From Cylindrodendrum hubeiense (taxonomy: Eukaryota > Ascomycota > Sordariomycetes > Hypocreales > Nectriaceae), in contig JAANBB010000061.1 of assembly GCA_014621425.1 (NCBI GenBank), forward strand, positions 82,844 to 146,843: a DNA stretch of 64,000 nucleotides. Direction: 5' to 3'. The notes below the pieces were generated by a model. It did not search any database. It was not told the DNA's origin and was given only the letters and a program-made list of their open reading frames with translations. The position numbers were made by a program, and so were the translations under genes. This document shows, one piece after another, positions 32,107-44,612 of this stretch. The stretch's first letter is position 1; every line of letters begins with the position of its first letter.

Positions 32107-33297
32107 TCAAAGAAACGGTGCTACTTGCTCCGTACTCCAGTCCCAAAATTCTCCTGCAACCCCGAGACCTCCTTCGGAGGCGGGTTTAGCAATATCCTTC
32201 CTGATTCTATCAAACTTTCCCCATGGAACAACTAAATGGTGTCAGTGGGAGTTCGGAAATTGCGCGGAATTCGGGTAGTACTACTCCATGATCCAGTCTT
32301 GTCTATCGTTACCTCTTTGGACAAGCCCGCGAATAGTTCTGTATAAGCGCCATTGACCAGCGGGTGTAGCAGCAGCTTTTGAAATACGAAGAACCCTACT
32401 CGTAGAGGAATCTTCTGTTTTTGGGTGGTACGATACAGGTCTGAATCGAGGTTGCCGGGATTGGCAGCCTGGGAAACCAGGTCGTTAGATCTCAAGATTG
32501 AGGAATACTTGAAAACCCAGCGAAGAGACTCACTACACTTAGGATGCCGTCTTGTTGGTGGCGACGGGCATATTCGATACTGTGAAGATAGTTGCCAGCC
32601 TTACTATTTCCATACTTGGCCATGGGCTCGGGATGCTCAGCGTAGTCTTTGCCTTTGATGTTATTCATGTCAACGCCATATTTGAGCGAATATAGTTCTG
32701 CGGCCATAGACGACACCCATACGACCCGGACTGCTCCAGCGGCCTCCGCTTGGGCAGTTTTGGCGAGAATCGGCGTTAGAAGTTGTGTAAATAAGAAGGA
32801 GCCGAGACAATTTGTCCCGAGCTCCATGTCGTAACCTTGGGCTGTTTTCACGTCGTTGGGCGGCATCATGACCCCTGCATTGTTGAAAAGAACATCAAGC
32901 CTATCTTCCTTAGAGATTAACACCTCGGCTGCCGGTTTGATCGTGCGCAAGTCACCCAAGTCAAGATACAGGTATTCTAGCCTGCCCTTGGAACCAGGCA
33001 CTGTTGTCTTGATGTCCTCGATCGCACTGAGGGTTTTGCGCTCAGTGCGACATGCCATGTATACAGTGGCGTTGGCAGAATAGAGGATGCGAGTGAGCTC
33101 AAAGCCGACGCCCGTGTTCGAACCTGTGACAACGTACACCTATGCACGAAAGTTGGCGCCTGGATTCGGAGCAGCGGAGATGGAAATAATACCTTGTTCG
33201 TTAAGTCGGGGATGTCTTTTTCTGTGAATTTGGGTGAGCCGGGGAAGACCGCCTGTTGTATCATTTTCGGTCGGAAAAGACCCATTGAAAATGCCAT
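32107..33297 (-). CDS. Short-chain dehydrogenase/reductase (retinol dehydrogenase / WW-oxidoreductase-like)
   Basis: NAD(P)-dependent oxidoreductase of the SDR superfamily. Exons by eye: 33297-33193, 33139-32534, 32468-32285 and 32231-32107, giving 339 residues. The Rossmann motif TGxxxGxG is at residues 40-47 (TGSNTGVG), then NNAGV, a catalytic Ser in WVSS, and the Tyr211-x-x-x-Lys215 pair (YGNSK). After that comes NPGNL and the GAYTELFAGLS segment common in fungal members. The last small exon, reached by a GTAGTA donor and a TTTAG acceptor, restores the conserved end (WIVPWGKFDRIRKDI and WDWSTEQV). The substrate is unknown; lipid-like alcohols or secondary-metabolite ketones are usual for this group. 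Confidence 0.9.
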
Positions 33298-34122
33298 CTT
33301 GAGGTCGTATATGGAGTAAGGGACACCGTATTTGTTAGTGGGTCAAAGACAGAGAAATATAAGTAAACCAGGCTGATAGGGTGTTGATGGGGACCAGCCT
33401 TTTAAGAAGCTGATGTCTCAGCTTAACATGTCACTAAAATAGAGCGCAAATGCGGCAGAGCACTAATTGCCATCTGGCCACTCCACCCTACTTCGAACCG
33501 CCACTTAGCTTGAGCGAGGCTTGGTTTAAGCGAGATTATGCAAGGCCGGTGTTTTGGTTGAGAGTTACATCTCTCAACCGTTATGTCTGTCCTTCTATTT
33601 GTCTATGACATGAACTGATTAGGAGTTACAGTAGGGAATCGCGTTGAAAGAAAGTTGCATTGCGTGGTGTACTAATATCTGATACTGGACTGATTGCACC
33701 GTGTAATACTGTTCTGAATTAATTATTCTTATTATAAATCAGTATTAGGTATCACGTGCTCCATTATTATTCATACTTGCTTCCTAGATGACCTTCAAGT
33801 ATCTAAATCGGATATTCATCTGTTGATATACCCCGTATTATGCGGGGAGGATGATGCAATCGCATCGATTTATGCTATGCTCGTTGGAACCCGTCTTTCC
33901 TTTTTCCTTCCCGCCAACAAGTCTGTGAATATAACCAGTCTCAAAGACTACAGTGACGATCTCACGGATTGCCCACTCGTCGAGATTTAATTTGTGTATA
34001 TTACCCAACGTCTTATTACCCCTAAGCCTTTCACATTTCTATCTATAGCAGGTCCGAAGAAACTCATTCCAGTGTTAAATTGTCCATATTAGACATCTAT
34101 CTGCATTCCTAGTCCCATACAC
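33298..34122. other. Intergenic region of about 0.8 kb
   Basis: It carries the promoter of the dehydrogenase and the 3' UTR of the next minus-strand gene. It is AT-rich and no frame is convincing. Confidence 0.5.
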
Positions 34123-36194
34123 TTATTCTTCAGCCCAGAGGAAACTTGGGACTTCAGCAGTCGACAGCAGTTCGAGATAACTACCAGGAGTATCCCAATT
34201 TCCAGTTTCAGGCATAGTACATCCAAGGTCCCCGATCTCAGTGTTTGAAGCGTCCCCTTCCTCGATACCTTCCATGTTCAAAGGGTTACCGAACTCTTGT
34301 GAAGTTAATCCGAAATGTTCATTAAATCCCAGAAGAGGAAACATCTGCACATCTTCAGTTGGATCAGGGGCTTGTTGCATGCTGTAATTGTTCGTATCTT
34401 GGGAAACAATTGCACCAACCAGGTTGGGATCCAGTTTCTCGTTCGAGTAAGCAGTCTCGACTGCTTCATCGTCATCGTGAGGCAAATCCTCTGGCACATC
34501 ACTATGACGGTGCGATTCGCCATCAGAAGCATGCTCTATGAACAGTGGTAGAAGTCGCTCGAGAACAAGCGTCCAGGTTTGGGCTGGGTTCTCGCCCCGA
34601 TTTTTGGAGTCTCCTATCAGTTCATGTAGACACTTCTGAGCACTTTCGTTCCTCTGAGCCAATAAATCACGGATGCAGTACTCCGTATCTACCATTTTGT
34701 CCGTTATAGTGTGGTGCAAGGTCGGGTCAAGACATAGTGGTTCGTTTGGGAAGAGCTCCTCGTAAATGTATTGCCATTGTTGTTCTGGGGAGTTGGACTT
34801 ATTGACGCGCTTCTTGATTTTTTCGAGCTTAGCATCTGTAATGAACCCGGCAGGTGGATCGACTGATGCAGTATTCTCAGCGGGACAGGCATGGACGCTT
34901 GAATTACCCTCTCCAAAGATCGAGTAACATTTAGGACAGTGTGGTACATAGTGCACCTTGTTGAGATGATCCTTGACGAGGCTGATGGTTGTGAACTTCT
35001 TCAGGCAAGTTTTGTCATACCTTCTCGGCTTCCACTTTATAAATGGACAAGCTAGGCGGGCTTCACTCCAGAAGAATGCAGTTCTGGAGGAGCCCTGCCC
35101 CCTGTTGTGAGAGTATTCGTCGTCGCCCTCTCCAGAGCCATCGTTGTCAGGTGACCCGCTTGCACCTTTAGTTTGTCCGTTCCTTCCCTTGGCGCTTCTG
35201 TCTGATTTGTGGCTCGGATAAGGCACATTTTGATTCGATTTATTGTTCCCTTTTCTTTGTGGTGCGTAAGATCTCAAATAGTAGTCGTGAATCAACTTGA
35301 CCATCTGATCGATGGTACGCTCTTGCGCAATGGCGGCCTGGGTATGATCATGGCCCTGTGTGTCAGAAGCTACCCCCAAAATGGAACTAGAGCTGGGGCC
35401 GGCACTCGAAGTCGAGAATGCTGCAAATGCTCTTTCTAAATCCTGCCCTACTTCGCTTGACTTGGTTGAAGCACCAACACCGTAAAGAATGTGATGAGAC
35501 ATGACATCGCTAGGCAAGCGGGTTTCGGACCCACCATGGGAGACCGGATGTGCCGTAGATGCAATTTCTGAATTTGGACTGCCTTCAAAAGATGATGTCC
35601 CGGTTTCTCTGGTGACATGGAACTGTTCGCCGTTGAAGGAGAGCCAAGAGTTTTCCCATGAGAATTCATAATTCCACGGAAATGGGTCCAAGGCTGACCT
35701 TATTCTCCGCGCTTCGAACTCTGCAAGAAATTGGCATACGTCTGCCAATGTCGGACCCTCGGTGGTCACTGAAAATAATTTTCCGCTTGACAATTCAGAC
35801 TGTGAGATGGTGTCCAGTGGTGATGCAGTTGATAACCTCAGGGTCATCGGCAACGGTACAGATTCACGGCTAGCTTCGAGCTGGCTCGAGTCCCTGAATA
35901 CTGGGTCTAGATCCATTTGGTCCCGACCATGTCCTCCAATATCATCACCGATATGCAGAAGCAGGGGACCATCTGATAGGTCCTCTTCACGGGTAGCTGG
36001 GCCACCTTCATCCAAGATCTGAGATCATTTGATTTTGTTAGCGTATTTCTTGATATCACAATCGTAACTGTGTATGAATGGCTATCATTGGTCACGGCGA
36101 CGGCCATAACCATCCAACTCACTCTGATGGAAGGCTTCTTGGGCGCTGCAGCGTTAGCGGAGCTGTCTATGTCGGCTGGCGTCTCAGTATCCAT
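34123..36194 (-). CDS. C2H2-type zinc-finger-like regulatory protein
   Basis: Two exons, 36194-36123 and 36018-34123, join in frame (KKPSIR-ILDEGG) to give 655 residues. Around residues 345-405 lies a pattern typical of a filamentous-fungal protein group: ACPFIKWKPRRYDKTC, then KDHLNKVHY, then HCPKCYSIF and a further HAC. These Cys and His residues form one or two atypical C2H2 fingers. A segment following it (RVNKSNSPEQQWQYIYEELFPNEP) is also conserved in that group. Both flanks are low-complexity, Ser- and acidic-rich, as in nuclear regulators. DNA binding and a nuclear location are inferred. The start was set by the small first exon, because the frame upstream of 36018 has no good Met. Confidence 0.82.
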
Positions 36195-36905
36195 CGAATC
36201 GGGGTCTAAAGAGTTTTTGGGAAAGGAAAGCACTTGATTGCTAGTATGGATCAATTAAAAATTGGGAAGGTAGGGTGAAATGATATGAATGTTCAAGGGT
36301 TTTCTGTTGAAGAGGATTGAATTGATCGTGCCGACACTTGCTCCTTTTAATCCCTACTTCAATTTGCGAATCGTAGATTCTACGATTGCGACCACACGCA
36401 AAATTTGGTGGCGCAATTTCCGACTCCTCATTTGATGAAGATGCATTAGAGAACAGCCAATCATGCATCAAAAGTCCTAAATGGATTTATTGCTGCATTC
36501 ATGACCAGGGATTGATTGGCAGTGTTTCTATCTGCCCTTGCAAGGTTGGCTAAGGCTACACCTCATTGGAGCAATGACCTGGCTAGTTGGTGGCCTCAGT
36601 ACTCCGTATCCGGTGTCTTACAGAGCTCATCACCGCCTTTTCATATGCGGCTCTGCCATGTGTTTTTACTGTCTGATCCGATATAGTGTCAATCAACACC
36701 TGCTTCGTATGTTATACCATTTCCTTTTAGGGAAATAGAAACATAAATGGAGACCGTCTTTGCAGCTGCACCAAAACTTATATCAGTCTTAATTATCACT
36801 TGCACATAAGTATCACCAATGTCCATGTGTTTGTCTCCAACACCCTCAATCATTCTTCCGGCTGTGTTAGAAACCTTCATCTAGCCCCTAAATTTACCGT
36901 TACGA
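36195..36905. other. Intergenic region of about 0.7 kb
   Basis: Between the 5' end of the zinc-finger gene and the start of the decayed oxidase. It includes the 5' leader of the former; no further gene is visible. Confidence 0.5.
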
Positions 36906-38250
36906 TGAGACTCAACCATTCTCGCAAGCCCGTAATCATTGTTGGTGCGGGAGTCTTTGGTCTCGAAAATACCCCACGACCCAGGTCAGCGCCATTGGCT
37001 GACTGTTGCCGATGGTACCAGCGTTGATACCAGTAGAATCATTCGACCTGGTAAGCTATTGCAATTTGAACTCGCTTACAAAATATTTTCTACTAATCGT
37101 TTGGATACTTTAGACTATGTCGATGCTATATATGGGGTCCTAGTCGACCGATCCCAAGAGCTCATTAAGGCGGATCCTGATCTGAACCCTTACTATTTCG
37201 AACATTAATTCACTTTCGCTACGGATGGCCAAACGGAAGAGCTTAATTACCTTTGGGAGAGGATGCTCCGTAATCGGAAGACTAGGCACGCACAGAATCA
37301 GTGGGCTGTCCTGGACAGCCCCGAGAACGTCTTGTAGAAGATACACGACAAGAACTCTCAACTCGCCCCGGATCACCATCTGCATGGTAAGCGATCGTAA
37401 AACAAGGAGTTCCTCAGCAACATGTGTCTTACTGTCAATACTGAAAGCATCATCAAGGTTTAATTTGATCGGGCTTGTGTTAGGAAGAATCTGAAGCTTC
37501 TTCGCAGCTTAGTTCAGCGTTTGTTGTCCGACAACCGGGACGATGTTATAGGCGTGTTGTTAGAGAATGGTCGTGAGATTACAGCTGAGAACCCAATCAT
37601 CGCTACCGGTGCATAGGGTGCCAAACTGGTCGACCTCTTCAAGCCAATGCCGCTGGCATCACTTACATCAGGTTCGCTGAGGGAGAACTGGCTAAGCGTA
37701 AAGAATGGAGAAGCTGCGCGGACCTGGCGCTTGGTTTCAACATCTTAACCCCAATTGGCGGCCTCATAAAGACCATCCATGGATCTAATGGACTCGGAAA
37801 CACCGTAGAGCTCCCCGATCCCGAGGATCTCTCAAAGACGTACAAGGCGTCCTACCATCTCACTGCAGTTGAAAACAGTGATTTGGGAATTCCTTCTCTT
37901 TGGAACATGTCATTCGGGACCCTTAGAGAGGTCGTCACTAAGGTTGCTGATCGGCCAATTTATATGACTCGAATCTGCGGGCTCGACCAGACCGCCAACG
38001 GCGAATTCCTGATCTGCACATCCCCGTTTCGCCAACCTTTATATGACACAACGAGGCTCTCTCCATGGCTAGAAGTTCCTACTGCCCATTGGAAAGTTTG
38101 TTGCAGACTCCATAAATTACAATTTTCCTCGGCTTCTCAAGAATAAATGATCGCGGAAGAGGAAGCAGAGTGCCAAGCTTGGGAGACCGGGCTCTATGCT
38201 TTACGCTCATCCAGAGATGTTCTCACAGAGCTGATTGATACGTCGAGACT
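36906..38250 (+). pseudogene. Decayed FAD-dependent amino-acid/fructosyl-amine oxidase (DAO superfamily)
   Basis: The remains start with a good FAD-binding motif (KPVIIVGAGVFGLE), but the helix after it is missing. Other pieces follow in order: VDTSRIIRP (36 codons on), a DLNPYYFEH segment, FDRACVRKNLKL, ENPIIATGA, KEWRSCADLALGFNILTP and VADRPIYMTRICGLD with FLICTSPF near the end. These match fructosyl-amino-acid oxidases or saccharopine-oxidase-like enzymes, which oxidise C-N bonds and make hydrogen peroxide. The reading frame is broken by stops at 37206-37208, 37335-37337 and 37614-37616, by further stops and by frame changes. The stops at 37335 (CAG to TAG) and 37614 (TGG to TAG) would fit CpA-to-TpA changes of the repeat-induced point mutation type. 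It is not functional. Confidence 0.8.
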
Positions 38251-39225
38251 GTGATCAACTGAAATGAATTATTGCTTCATAGAGGTTGGCCACTTTAGTT
38301 CAACGCGGACGATCTTCAAGTAGCGGGGCATTAGCTACCTGAACGAGAAGGTGTTTCTTACCTTCCCGAGCATCCTAGGTTGATCCCATTTGCGTACATA
38401 GTGACAAGAATCTTGAAAAACTCGAGAGAAAATGGCTGAATAGTAGACTTGGCAGTGTTTGAATGGTGGTTACGGTCGCACGTGTGCAGGCAGACAGTGG
38501 AGTTGCCCCTTAATTTTCAGTGCACTTGGTCCTTAACCTTTAAATTTACCGAGTCCAATACCTAACCTTTAGTGCCCCTAGCATTTGACACTCAATACTC
38601 AGCGTATCTAGCATTTAGCACTCAATCAATTCAGAATTAATTATATGTCACCAAACATAGCATTATATGTGTGATGAAATACGGTGTAGAGCTGATTTTG
38701 GCTCATATAAACAGCGGGGAGCTGTGCCTCGCGCTTGCAATTGTTACTCAGCGGGGGGCCGGTTCCGGGGAAGCTGCGGAACTGGCCATGGGAATGCCGT
38801 ATGACGCACCAGTACGATAAGCGGGGACGACGAGTAGTTAAAACATGGTGAACAAAGCCGCAAATATCCGGGGAATCATCAGTTGATCGCTTGCTTGCTG
38901 CTCCAACCTGAACCTTATCTCTCGGGGTAAATCTGTCTCTTGATTGGTCAATTCCCAATCGCCGTAAGGTGAATCGCGGCTGTCGCTATTGGCCCATGTT
39001 TGGGACGTCCCGCACTCCCCAAAACTATTCTCCTCGTAGCTGACTAGAACGCAGGACACTTGCACTGAGCCATACATCAGTGTGGCGGGTCTTCGTCAAT
39101 AAAGCAATGAGGCATGGAATCTCCTCCTGCTTCTGGCCGTGGTAGGCGAGCCAATAACGCGTAAGTCGCGTCATACTTTCGACTCTACCCATCCACACAT
39201 GCGCCAGGAGCCTCATCGCTAATGA
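38251..39225. other. Intergenic region of about 1 kb upstream of the Zn2Cys6 factor
   Basis: No gene is visible. It includes a short degenerate direct repeat (separate entry) and, next to 39225, the presumed promoter of the transcription factor. Confidence 0.5.
38578..38627. repeat. Imperfect direct repeat of about 20 bases
   Basis: CTAGCATTTGACACTCAATA (38578-38597) and CTAGCATTTAGCACTCAATC (38608-38627) differ at three or four positions and are 10 bases apart. A third, weaker relative precedes them. The meaning is unknown. Confidence 0.7.
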
Positions 39226-41612
39226 ATGCCGTCAAGATGCGAGCGATGTCGTCGGCGCAAGATCCGGTGCTCGGGGTCTCAGCCATGCACAAATTGCTCT
39301 CGGAAGAGCCTTGACTGCCACTTTGATGGCCAGGGCAGGAAGGTTGTCGTCTCACAAAAGTACATCACCTCATCCAAACACTCGAGTGTCGCTGTAGCGG
39401 GATAAATCTGACTCAATTTTAGGTATCTCCAGGAGCTTCAGCGAGCAGCGGCTCGATCTAGCAACCTCAACGATAGTGGTAGAGTCACACCTAAGGCTCT
39501 GGATGAGGCGACACCATTAGTCTCAGGTCATGAGGATGGCGCCACACCCTACCAGCTGCCCGGGTTCACACCAGTCTCACAACCGACACCAGAGTCTGCC
39601 ACTGAACCGTCAAACCCCCTAGCTTCTGTCAAGTCATCCTACGTATCGGATGACAAGGGCAGGTTGAGTGCGTGAATTTGCCCCACTTGAAAATGTACGC
39701 CGTCACTAACATGCCCTTGAAGGATGGCTTGGGGAGTCCTCAACCTGGTCCTTCAGCCGCAAAACGTTAATGGTGATTCGTGACCACCTCAAGGCATCGG
39801 ACCTTCCAGATGTTGCAATCAACGAAGAAAGCCGGGCATATGATTTGGATTGGGGTAGCAAGCCGTTCGACGATGCTGCAAACTTTCACAATCTACCATC
39901 GATTGACCACGCTACGTACTTGATAGAGAGCCTCAAGTTCCATGTCGGCCAGCTATTTCACCTATTTGATGAACGAAATTTTAGACATAAGATCCGAGAG
40001 TTCTATGCGAATCCAGCCAAGTATGCAGGGCAAAACAGGATTTGGTATGTTCAGTTTCTAGCGGTACTGGCGCTGGCCAAGGCAGTCGGAACAAATCCAC
40101 CCAAAGGATCAAGGACCCTCCCAGGATCCGAGTTCTTCACTAGAGCCATGTCGCTCATGCCTGATTCCTCTTACTTGTTCAATGATGCATTGACCGCCAT
40201 CGAAGCCCTATGCGTCATTGCCTTATACTTGCAGAGCGCCGATATGAGGAATTCTGCATACATATATGTAAGCTTTAGTCCAAACACCGGCTATAGCCTT
40301 AAATCTAGGATTCACTATGAAATAAGTCTAACTCTCGGATTTGAACAGACTGGACAAGCTACACGAATGTCATTAGTATTTGGCTTGCACCGCGAGCGCC
40401 CAACCGATGGTGTTTGGAGCCCTGAGACAGCGAGCCGTTGCCACAAGGTCTGGTGGACAGTATACATTTTAGACCGGAACTTTTCATCAACTATGGGTGT
40501 TCCCATGTCCATCCACGAGGAGGACATTACCACGCCCATGCCTGATCGAGATGGCGCCCAAAACGACGTCGCCTTATACATCCATGTCAGAATATCGGGC
40601 CTTATATCTCAAGTTATTAGGAGTAAGTGACAACAAAATCCTTGAGAGGAGTTTAGTTTAACATTATATAGAGGTGTATGGTGCCGAAGGACGTTTGCAG
40701 GCGAGTTTCTTGCCCAGCGTGCGAGAGGTTCTCACCAGGATAGCATCCATTGCTGGTGACATAAATGAGTCTTTTCCACTCCCTTCCGACGGCTCTGGAG
40801 CTGCCATTTCTCGTGCAGCAGCACATTTGCATCTTGTTTATCACCAGGTTTGTTTCGAAGTTGTATTAATGAAACATCTTCTGACTTGATCAGGCGATCC
40901 TACTCACTATGTACCCGTTGCTATTATATCTCGTTCAAGCCCGATTGCGGGACGGATCTCGAGATCCGGAGGCGTCAAGAACCTTTTCAGAGACTACACA
41001 AGCTTTATTAAAGAGTTGTGCTGAATCTTGTAATACCATGATTCGCATTCTCAGCGCACTACGACAGGAAGGGCTTATAGGTACGTATCAAATTGATTTT
41101 TATTGTCAAAAGCTCACCATTGTCTAGAGTGCTCTCTTCCATTCGATCTAGAGCGGATTTTTTCGGCGGCTTTTGTGCTAAAGATGCTCCGTTTCCTTAC
41201 ACCCAAGCTCAAATACTATCAACCACTGTCTGGTGAATCAAATCTCCTTCTTGATGACCTCATTGGCCGAGGGAGTATCCCAGCAAGGTTCCGTAAATCC
41301 GAGTTAGAATCTCTCGAGGTGATGATCCAAACCTGGACAGAAGAGGGGCTGGAAAGTGTCAGCGGAGGACCTTCCCAGGATAATCAAGGGCTACAGGCTG
41401 CCTCTCAACGCCCAGAGTTGCCACAATTCGATGGAGTTGAAACTGGTCTTGGGGATTTCGAAGGGAACTTCACCGACCCAAACAGGATGTCCCCTGGTCA
41501 TCTTCTATCTTTAGTAGAGATGGTAGATGTCCATGAAGAAGGCATGGACCCGGATATGGCGTGGATGGATGCATGGTTGTGGGAATCCCCTGAAGGGCCC
41601 CCACTTGTGTAG
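39226..41612 (+). CDS. Zn(II)2Cys6 fungal transcription factor with fungal-specific regulatory domain
   Basis: Seven exons by eye: 39226-39359, 39423-39667, 39723-40267, 40349-40622, 40672-40847, 40894-41080 and 41128-41612; 681 residues with all joins in frame. The N-terminal zinc cluster is perfect: Cys5, 8, 15, 21, 24 and 31 (CERCRRRKIRC, PCTNC), spaced C-x2-C-x6-C-x5-C-x2-C-x6-C, followed by a basic linker and a KYLQELQRAAAR coiled-coil start. GRLRWLGESSTWSFSRK precedes the fungal-specific domain, whose AYIY-TGQATRMSLVFGLHRE core joins across the third intron. That intron is 81 bases long and lacks a stop, so unspliced mRNA would add 27 residues. It lies close to the P450 and MFS genes and could control them. 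Confidence 0.92.
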
Positions 41613-42086
41613 CCAATAATGCTGGTTAATCCAGGATACATAGTGGAATAGAAACCTGCTAGTATATTTCAGGGAATAGAGTGGAACTCACTGCCGTGAC
41701 TCCGAATCATTGTCTTGGCTCTGGGGTTTTACTGGAGATACCCCTTGTAAATGTATGTACTATGCAGCAATAGATCATTAGTGGGACTTGTAATGTTTTG
41801 GCCCAATGCGCAATAAAACAACGCGAGCGGGGTAACGGAGATTATCTGGTCCGATTGTGTAAGGTCGGAAGTCCGCGGAGTACATTCGCCAGGGCAACCA
41901 TGGGCTTGAATATGCACCTGCCGATACATGAAACTCAAATATCACAACATGGCATGCATTGCAGGTGATGTTTATGGAGTCAGTTAAGATTCCGTGTGGG
42001 CAATTCATATTTCCAGTAATCATGTAATAAGTGTAAACCTGATGAAGGGTATTTCCTCAGGTTTGGAAACGAATATATGGAAACAT

Positions 42087-42647
42087 TCATTCGACCTGTA
42101 GTAATGAAATCTCGAGGTAGCCTCGATCACCTGCTAGACTTGAGCAGAATGGTGTATCATCCGCAGCCAGCATCACGGCACCCTTTGCGTCCAATAAAAG
42201 CCGCTCACCTAGTAGCTGGAGGGCAAGAGCAATGTTAGGAAATTACGAGGCAATATCGAGCTTTGTCCAATTGTATGTATCAACTACGTAATTCACTGCA
42301 TAATCCGAAACATCACGAGGCATAGAGACGGTCATTTGGACATATTCAATCGCTTGAACGCAATAGCCGCCTTGCATCCATTCATAGTGTTGGATGTTAC
42401 GTCGGGGGATAGTGCACACCGAGTCCGGGAGTTTGGCGATTTTACACCCGTCGGGTTCCTAAATCGAGAGAGGCCGGGATGATCTGTTAAACTGCCGTGT
42501 CACTGATGCAACGTGCATCACCAACGGTCCAAGCATAGCCAATGGGGTTGGCTTGGGAGTGACGATCTTGGATTCGGCAGTTGCTTGGTATTTTAAAACT
42601 CCACTGGTTAACCTCCGCGGGATTTTCCATGCTCCGCCGATGGCCTA
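42087..42647 (-). pseudogene. Unidentified decayed coding relic
   Basis: One minus-strand frame reads like protein over about 185 codons and is broken only by a TAG at 42459-42461 and a TAA at 42243-42245, ending in TGA at 42087-42089. Segments with protein character are IPRRNIQHYEWMQGGY, CVQAIEYVQMTV, PRDVSDYAVNYVVDTYNW, ALQLLGERLLLDAKGAVML and SSLAGDRGYLEI. The TAG could instead be an intron acceptor (GATTTAG before GAACCC), but the TAA has no intron of normal size around it. I do not recognise the family. It may be the C-terminal part of an enzyme that once belonged with the neighbouring P450. Confidence 0.4.
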
Positions 42648-42798
42648 AACGCCGATAGGTACCAATGGAGAATGCAAAAGCGTCGCAATAATTACGATCT
42701 ATAGGTTTAATTAGATAAAAGCTAGGTCGTCTCCTTTAGTAGATGTTACTGAACACTCTATCACTTCAATCCTAAACCCATCAACAGGGCTTGACTCT

Positions 42799-42806
42799 TA
42801 TAAAAA
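42799..42806 (+). promoter_or_regulatory. TATA box of the P450 gene
   Basis: TATAAAAA lies 46-53 bases upstream of the P450 start codon, followed by a CT-rich leader (TTCTTCTCCTCG) of the kind found near fungal transcription starts. Confidence 0.55.
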
Positions 42807-42851
42807 TTCAGCCTCGATTCTTCTTCTCCTCGTTGAGAAATCAACGTTGTC

Positions 42852-44612
42852 ATGGCATCCCCACCTTCAACATCTACCTACCCCTTGCTACTCGGTGGCT
42901 GGGTTGACCCAATCGCCATCACCCACCTCGAGACGCATCAACTGATGTGTCTGAGTCTTGCCTTCACTTTAGCTGTAGTTTTCTACCTTGGCAAACCCAA
43001 ATACAGAAGCGACAAGATGCCATGTCTTAATCCAGACAACAGACCGAAGATATTTGGCAGAAATCAGACGATTTTAAAAACATTTGCAGCTAATGCCCGG
43101 GAGATCCTGGCGCAAGGTCGAAAGATGTTTGCTGGTCAGCCATTCAAGGTCACGACAGACTCGGGAGAGATCGTCGTTCTTCCGCCGCAATTCATCAATG
43201 ACATCAGAAACGAGCCTAAATTGAGTTTCATGACGACACTAGCACAAGACTTCCATGCCCATATCCCGGGGTTTGAGCCCTTCGCGGCTGGCAGTCAGGA
43301 CGATGAGCTTTTGCAGCTCGTTTCCAGGAAACAACTAACGAAGATGTTGAGTTAGTCAAATCCCGAGCCAGCTTAGCTAACAAAATGACTGACCAGACGT
43401 CCGCAGACAAGGTTACTAAGCCACTATCTGATGAGACGAATTTTGCCACTGAACTTGCCTTTGGTAGCCCAACTGGTCCGCATTCTTCCTAAATCCACCT
43501 AGCTCACAGTGAAAACTAACGGATATAAGAGTGGCGAGAAGTTGTTCTGAAATCGAAGGTCATGGATATGATTGCTCGCTTATCGTCTCGTGTCTTCCTT
43601 GGACCTCAGCTTTGCCGTGATGAAGGCTGGCTATCGATCACGAAAAGCTATACTATCAACAGCTATATAGCTGCCGTGAAGCTGAGAGTCTATTCGCCTT
43701 CTTGGCGAGGCCTGGCACATTGGTTTCTTCCAGAATGCCGACTCATCCGCGGACAAGTCGCTCAGGCTAGAAAGATCTTGCTACCTGTGGTCCAACAACG
43801 ACGGGAAGCACGTCAACAAGCAATTGCTGAGGGCAAGCAGGTACCCTCATTCGACGATGCACTTGACTGGTTCGAGGACGAAAGCAAAGGTAGGGACTAC
43901 GACCCAGTCATGTGCCAGCTCATGCTGTCCTTTGTGGCAATCCACACGACAACAGATCTGATGACAGAGGTGATGCTGAAGATCGCGGAAAACTCTGACC
44001 TATTCGATTCACTGCGGAAGGAGATTACGGATGTACTGCGTGCTGAAGGATGGAAGAAATCGGCGTTGGCCGATATGAAACTCCTTGATAGCGTCATAAA
44101 AGAGTCTCAGAGGCTGAGGCCTATCAGCCTGAGTAAGTGGCCCGTTTTAAACTAATATGCCTTCTAATTGTATAATCTTAGTCTCGATGCGACGCGCTGC
44201 AGCCCAAGACGTCACGCTTCCCAACGGCATGATCCTCCGGAAAGACCAACGTTGCATGGTCGACGCTTCTTTAATGCGTGATCCCGATATCTACTCTCAA
44301 CCCGACGATTTCGATGGCCACCGCTTCAAACGTATGCGCAGCCAGGCGGGCCAAGAAAACCAGGCGCACTTGGTCAGCACTGGACCGGCATCACTCGGAT
44401 TCGGCCACGGAAACCATGCATGCCCTGGGCGGTTCTTTGCCGCGAACGAGATTAAGGTGGCATTGTGCCATCTAATTATGAAGTATGACTGGAAGCTGGC
44501 GCCTGGGTGTGTGCCTAAGGCGTTGGAAAATGGGCTTGTCTTGGCTGTGGATCCGAATGCTCGGGTCGAAATCAGGAGACGTGAGCCAGAGATTGACATC
44601 GATGCTCTCTAA
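42852..44612 (+). CDS. Cytochrome P450 monooxygenase
   Basis: Exons 42852-43350, 43407-43463, 43530-44132 and 44182-44612 give 529 residues in an intact frame. The heme-binding signature FGHGNHACPGRF carries the Cys ligand at residue 467. The I-helix (AIHTTTDL) and the K-helix ExxR (KESQRLRP) are present. A hydrophobic helix near residues 30-50 (MCLSLAFTLAVVFYLG) anchors it in the endoplasmic reticulum. The overall sequence resembles fungal P450s related to ent-kaurene oxidase and to those of secondary-metabolite clusters. The second exon is only 57 bases and uses a GCAG acceptor at 43406, which gives the expected KMLNKVTKPLSDET; a CAG acceptor 14 bases upstream would break the frame. Substrate unknown. 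Confidence 0.9.

Larger units (their letters stand above)
41613..42851. other. Intergenic region between the transcription factor and the P450
   Basis: About 1.24 kb. Its right end is the promoter and leader of the P450. A minus-strand coding relic occupies 42087-42647 (separate entry). The 41613-42086 part holds the 3' UTR of the transcription factor and nothing I recognise. Confidence 0.5.
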
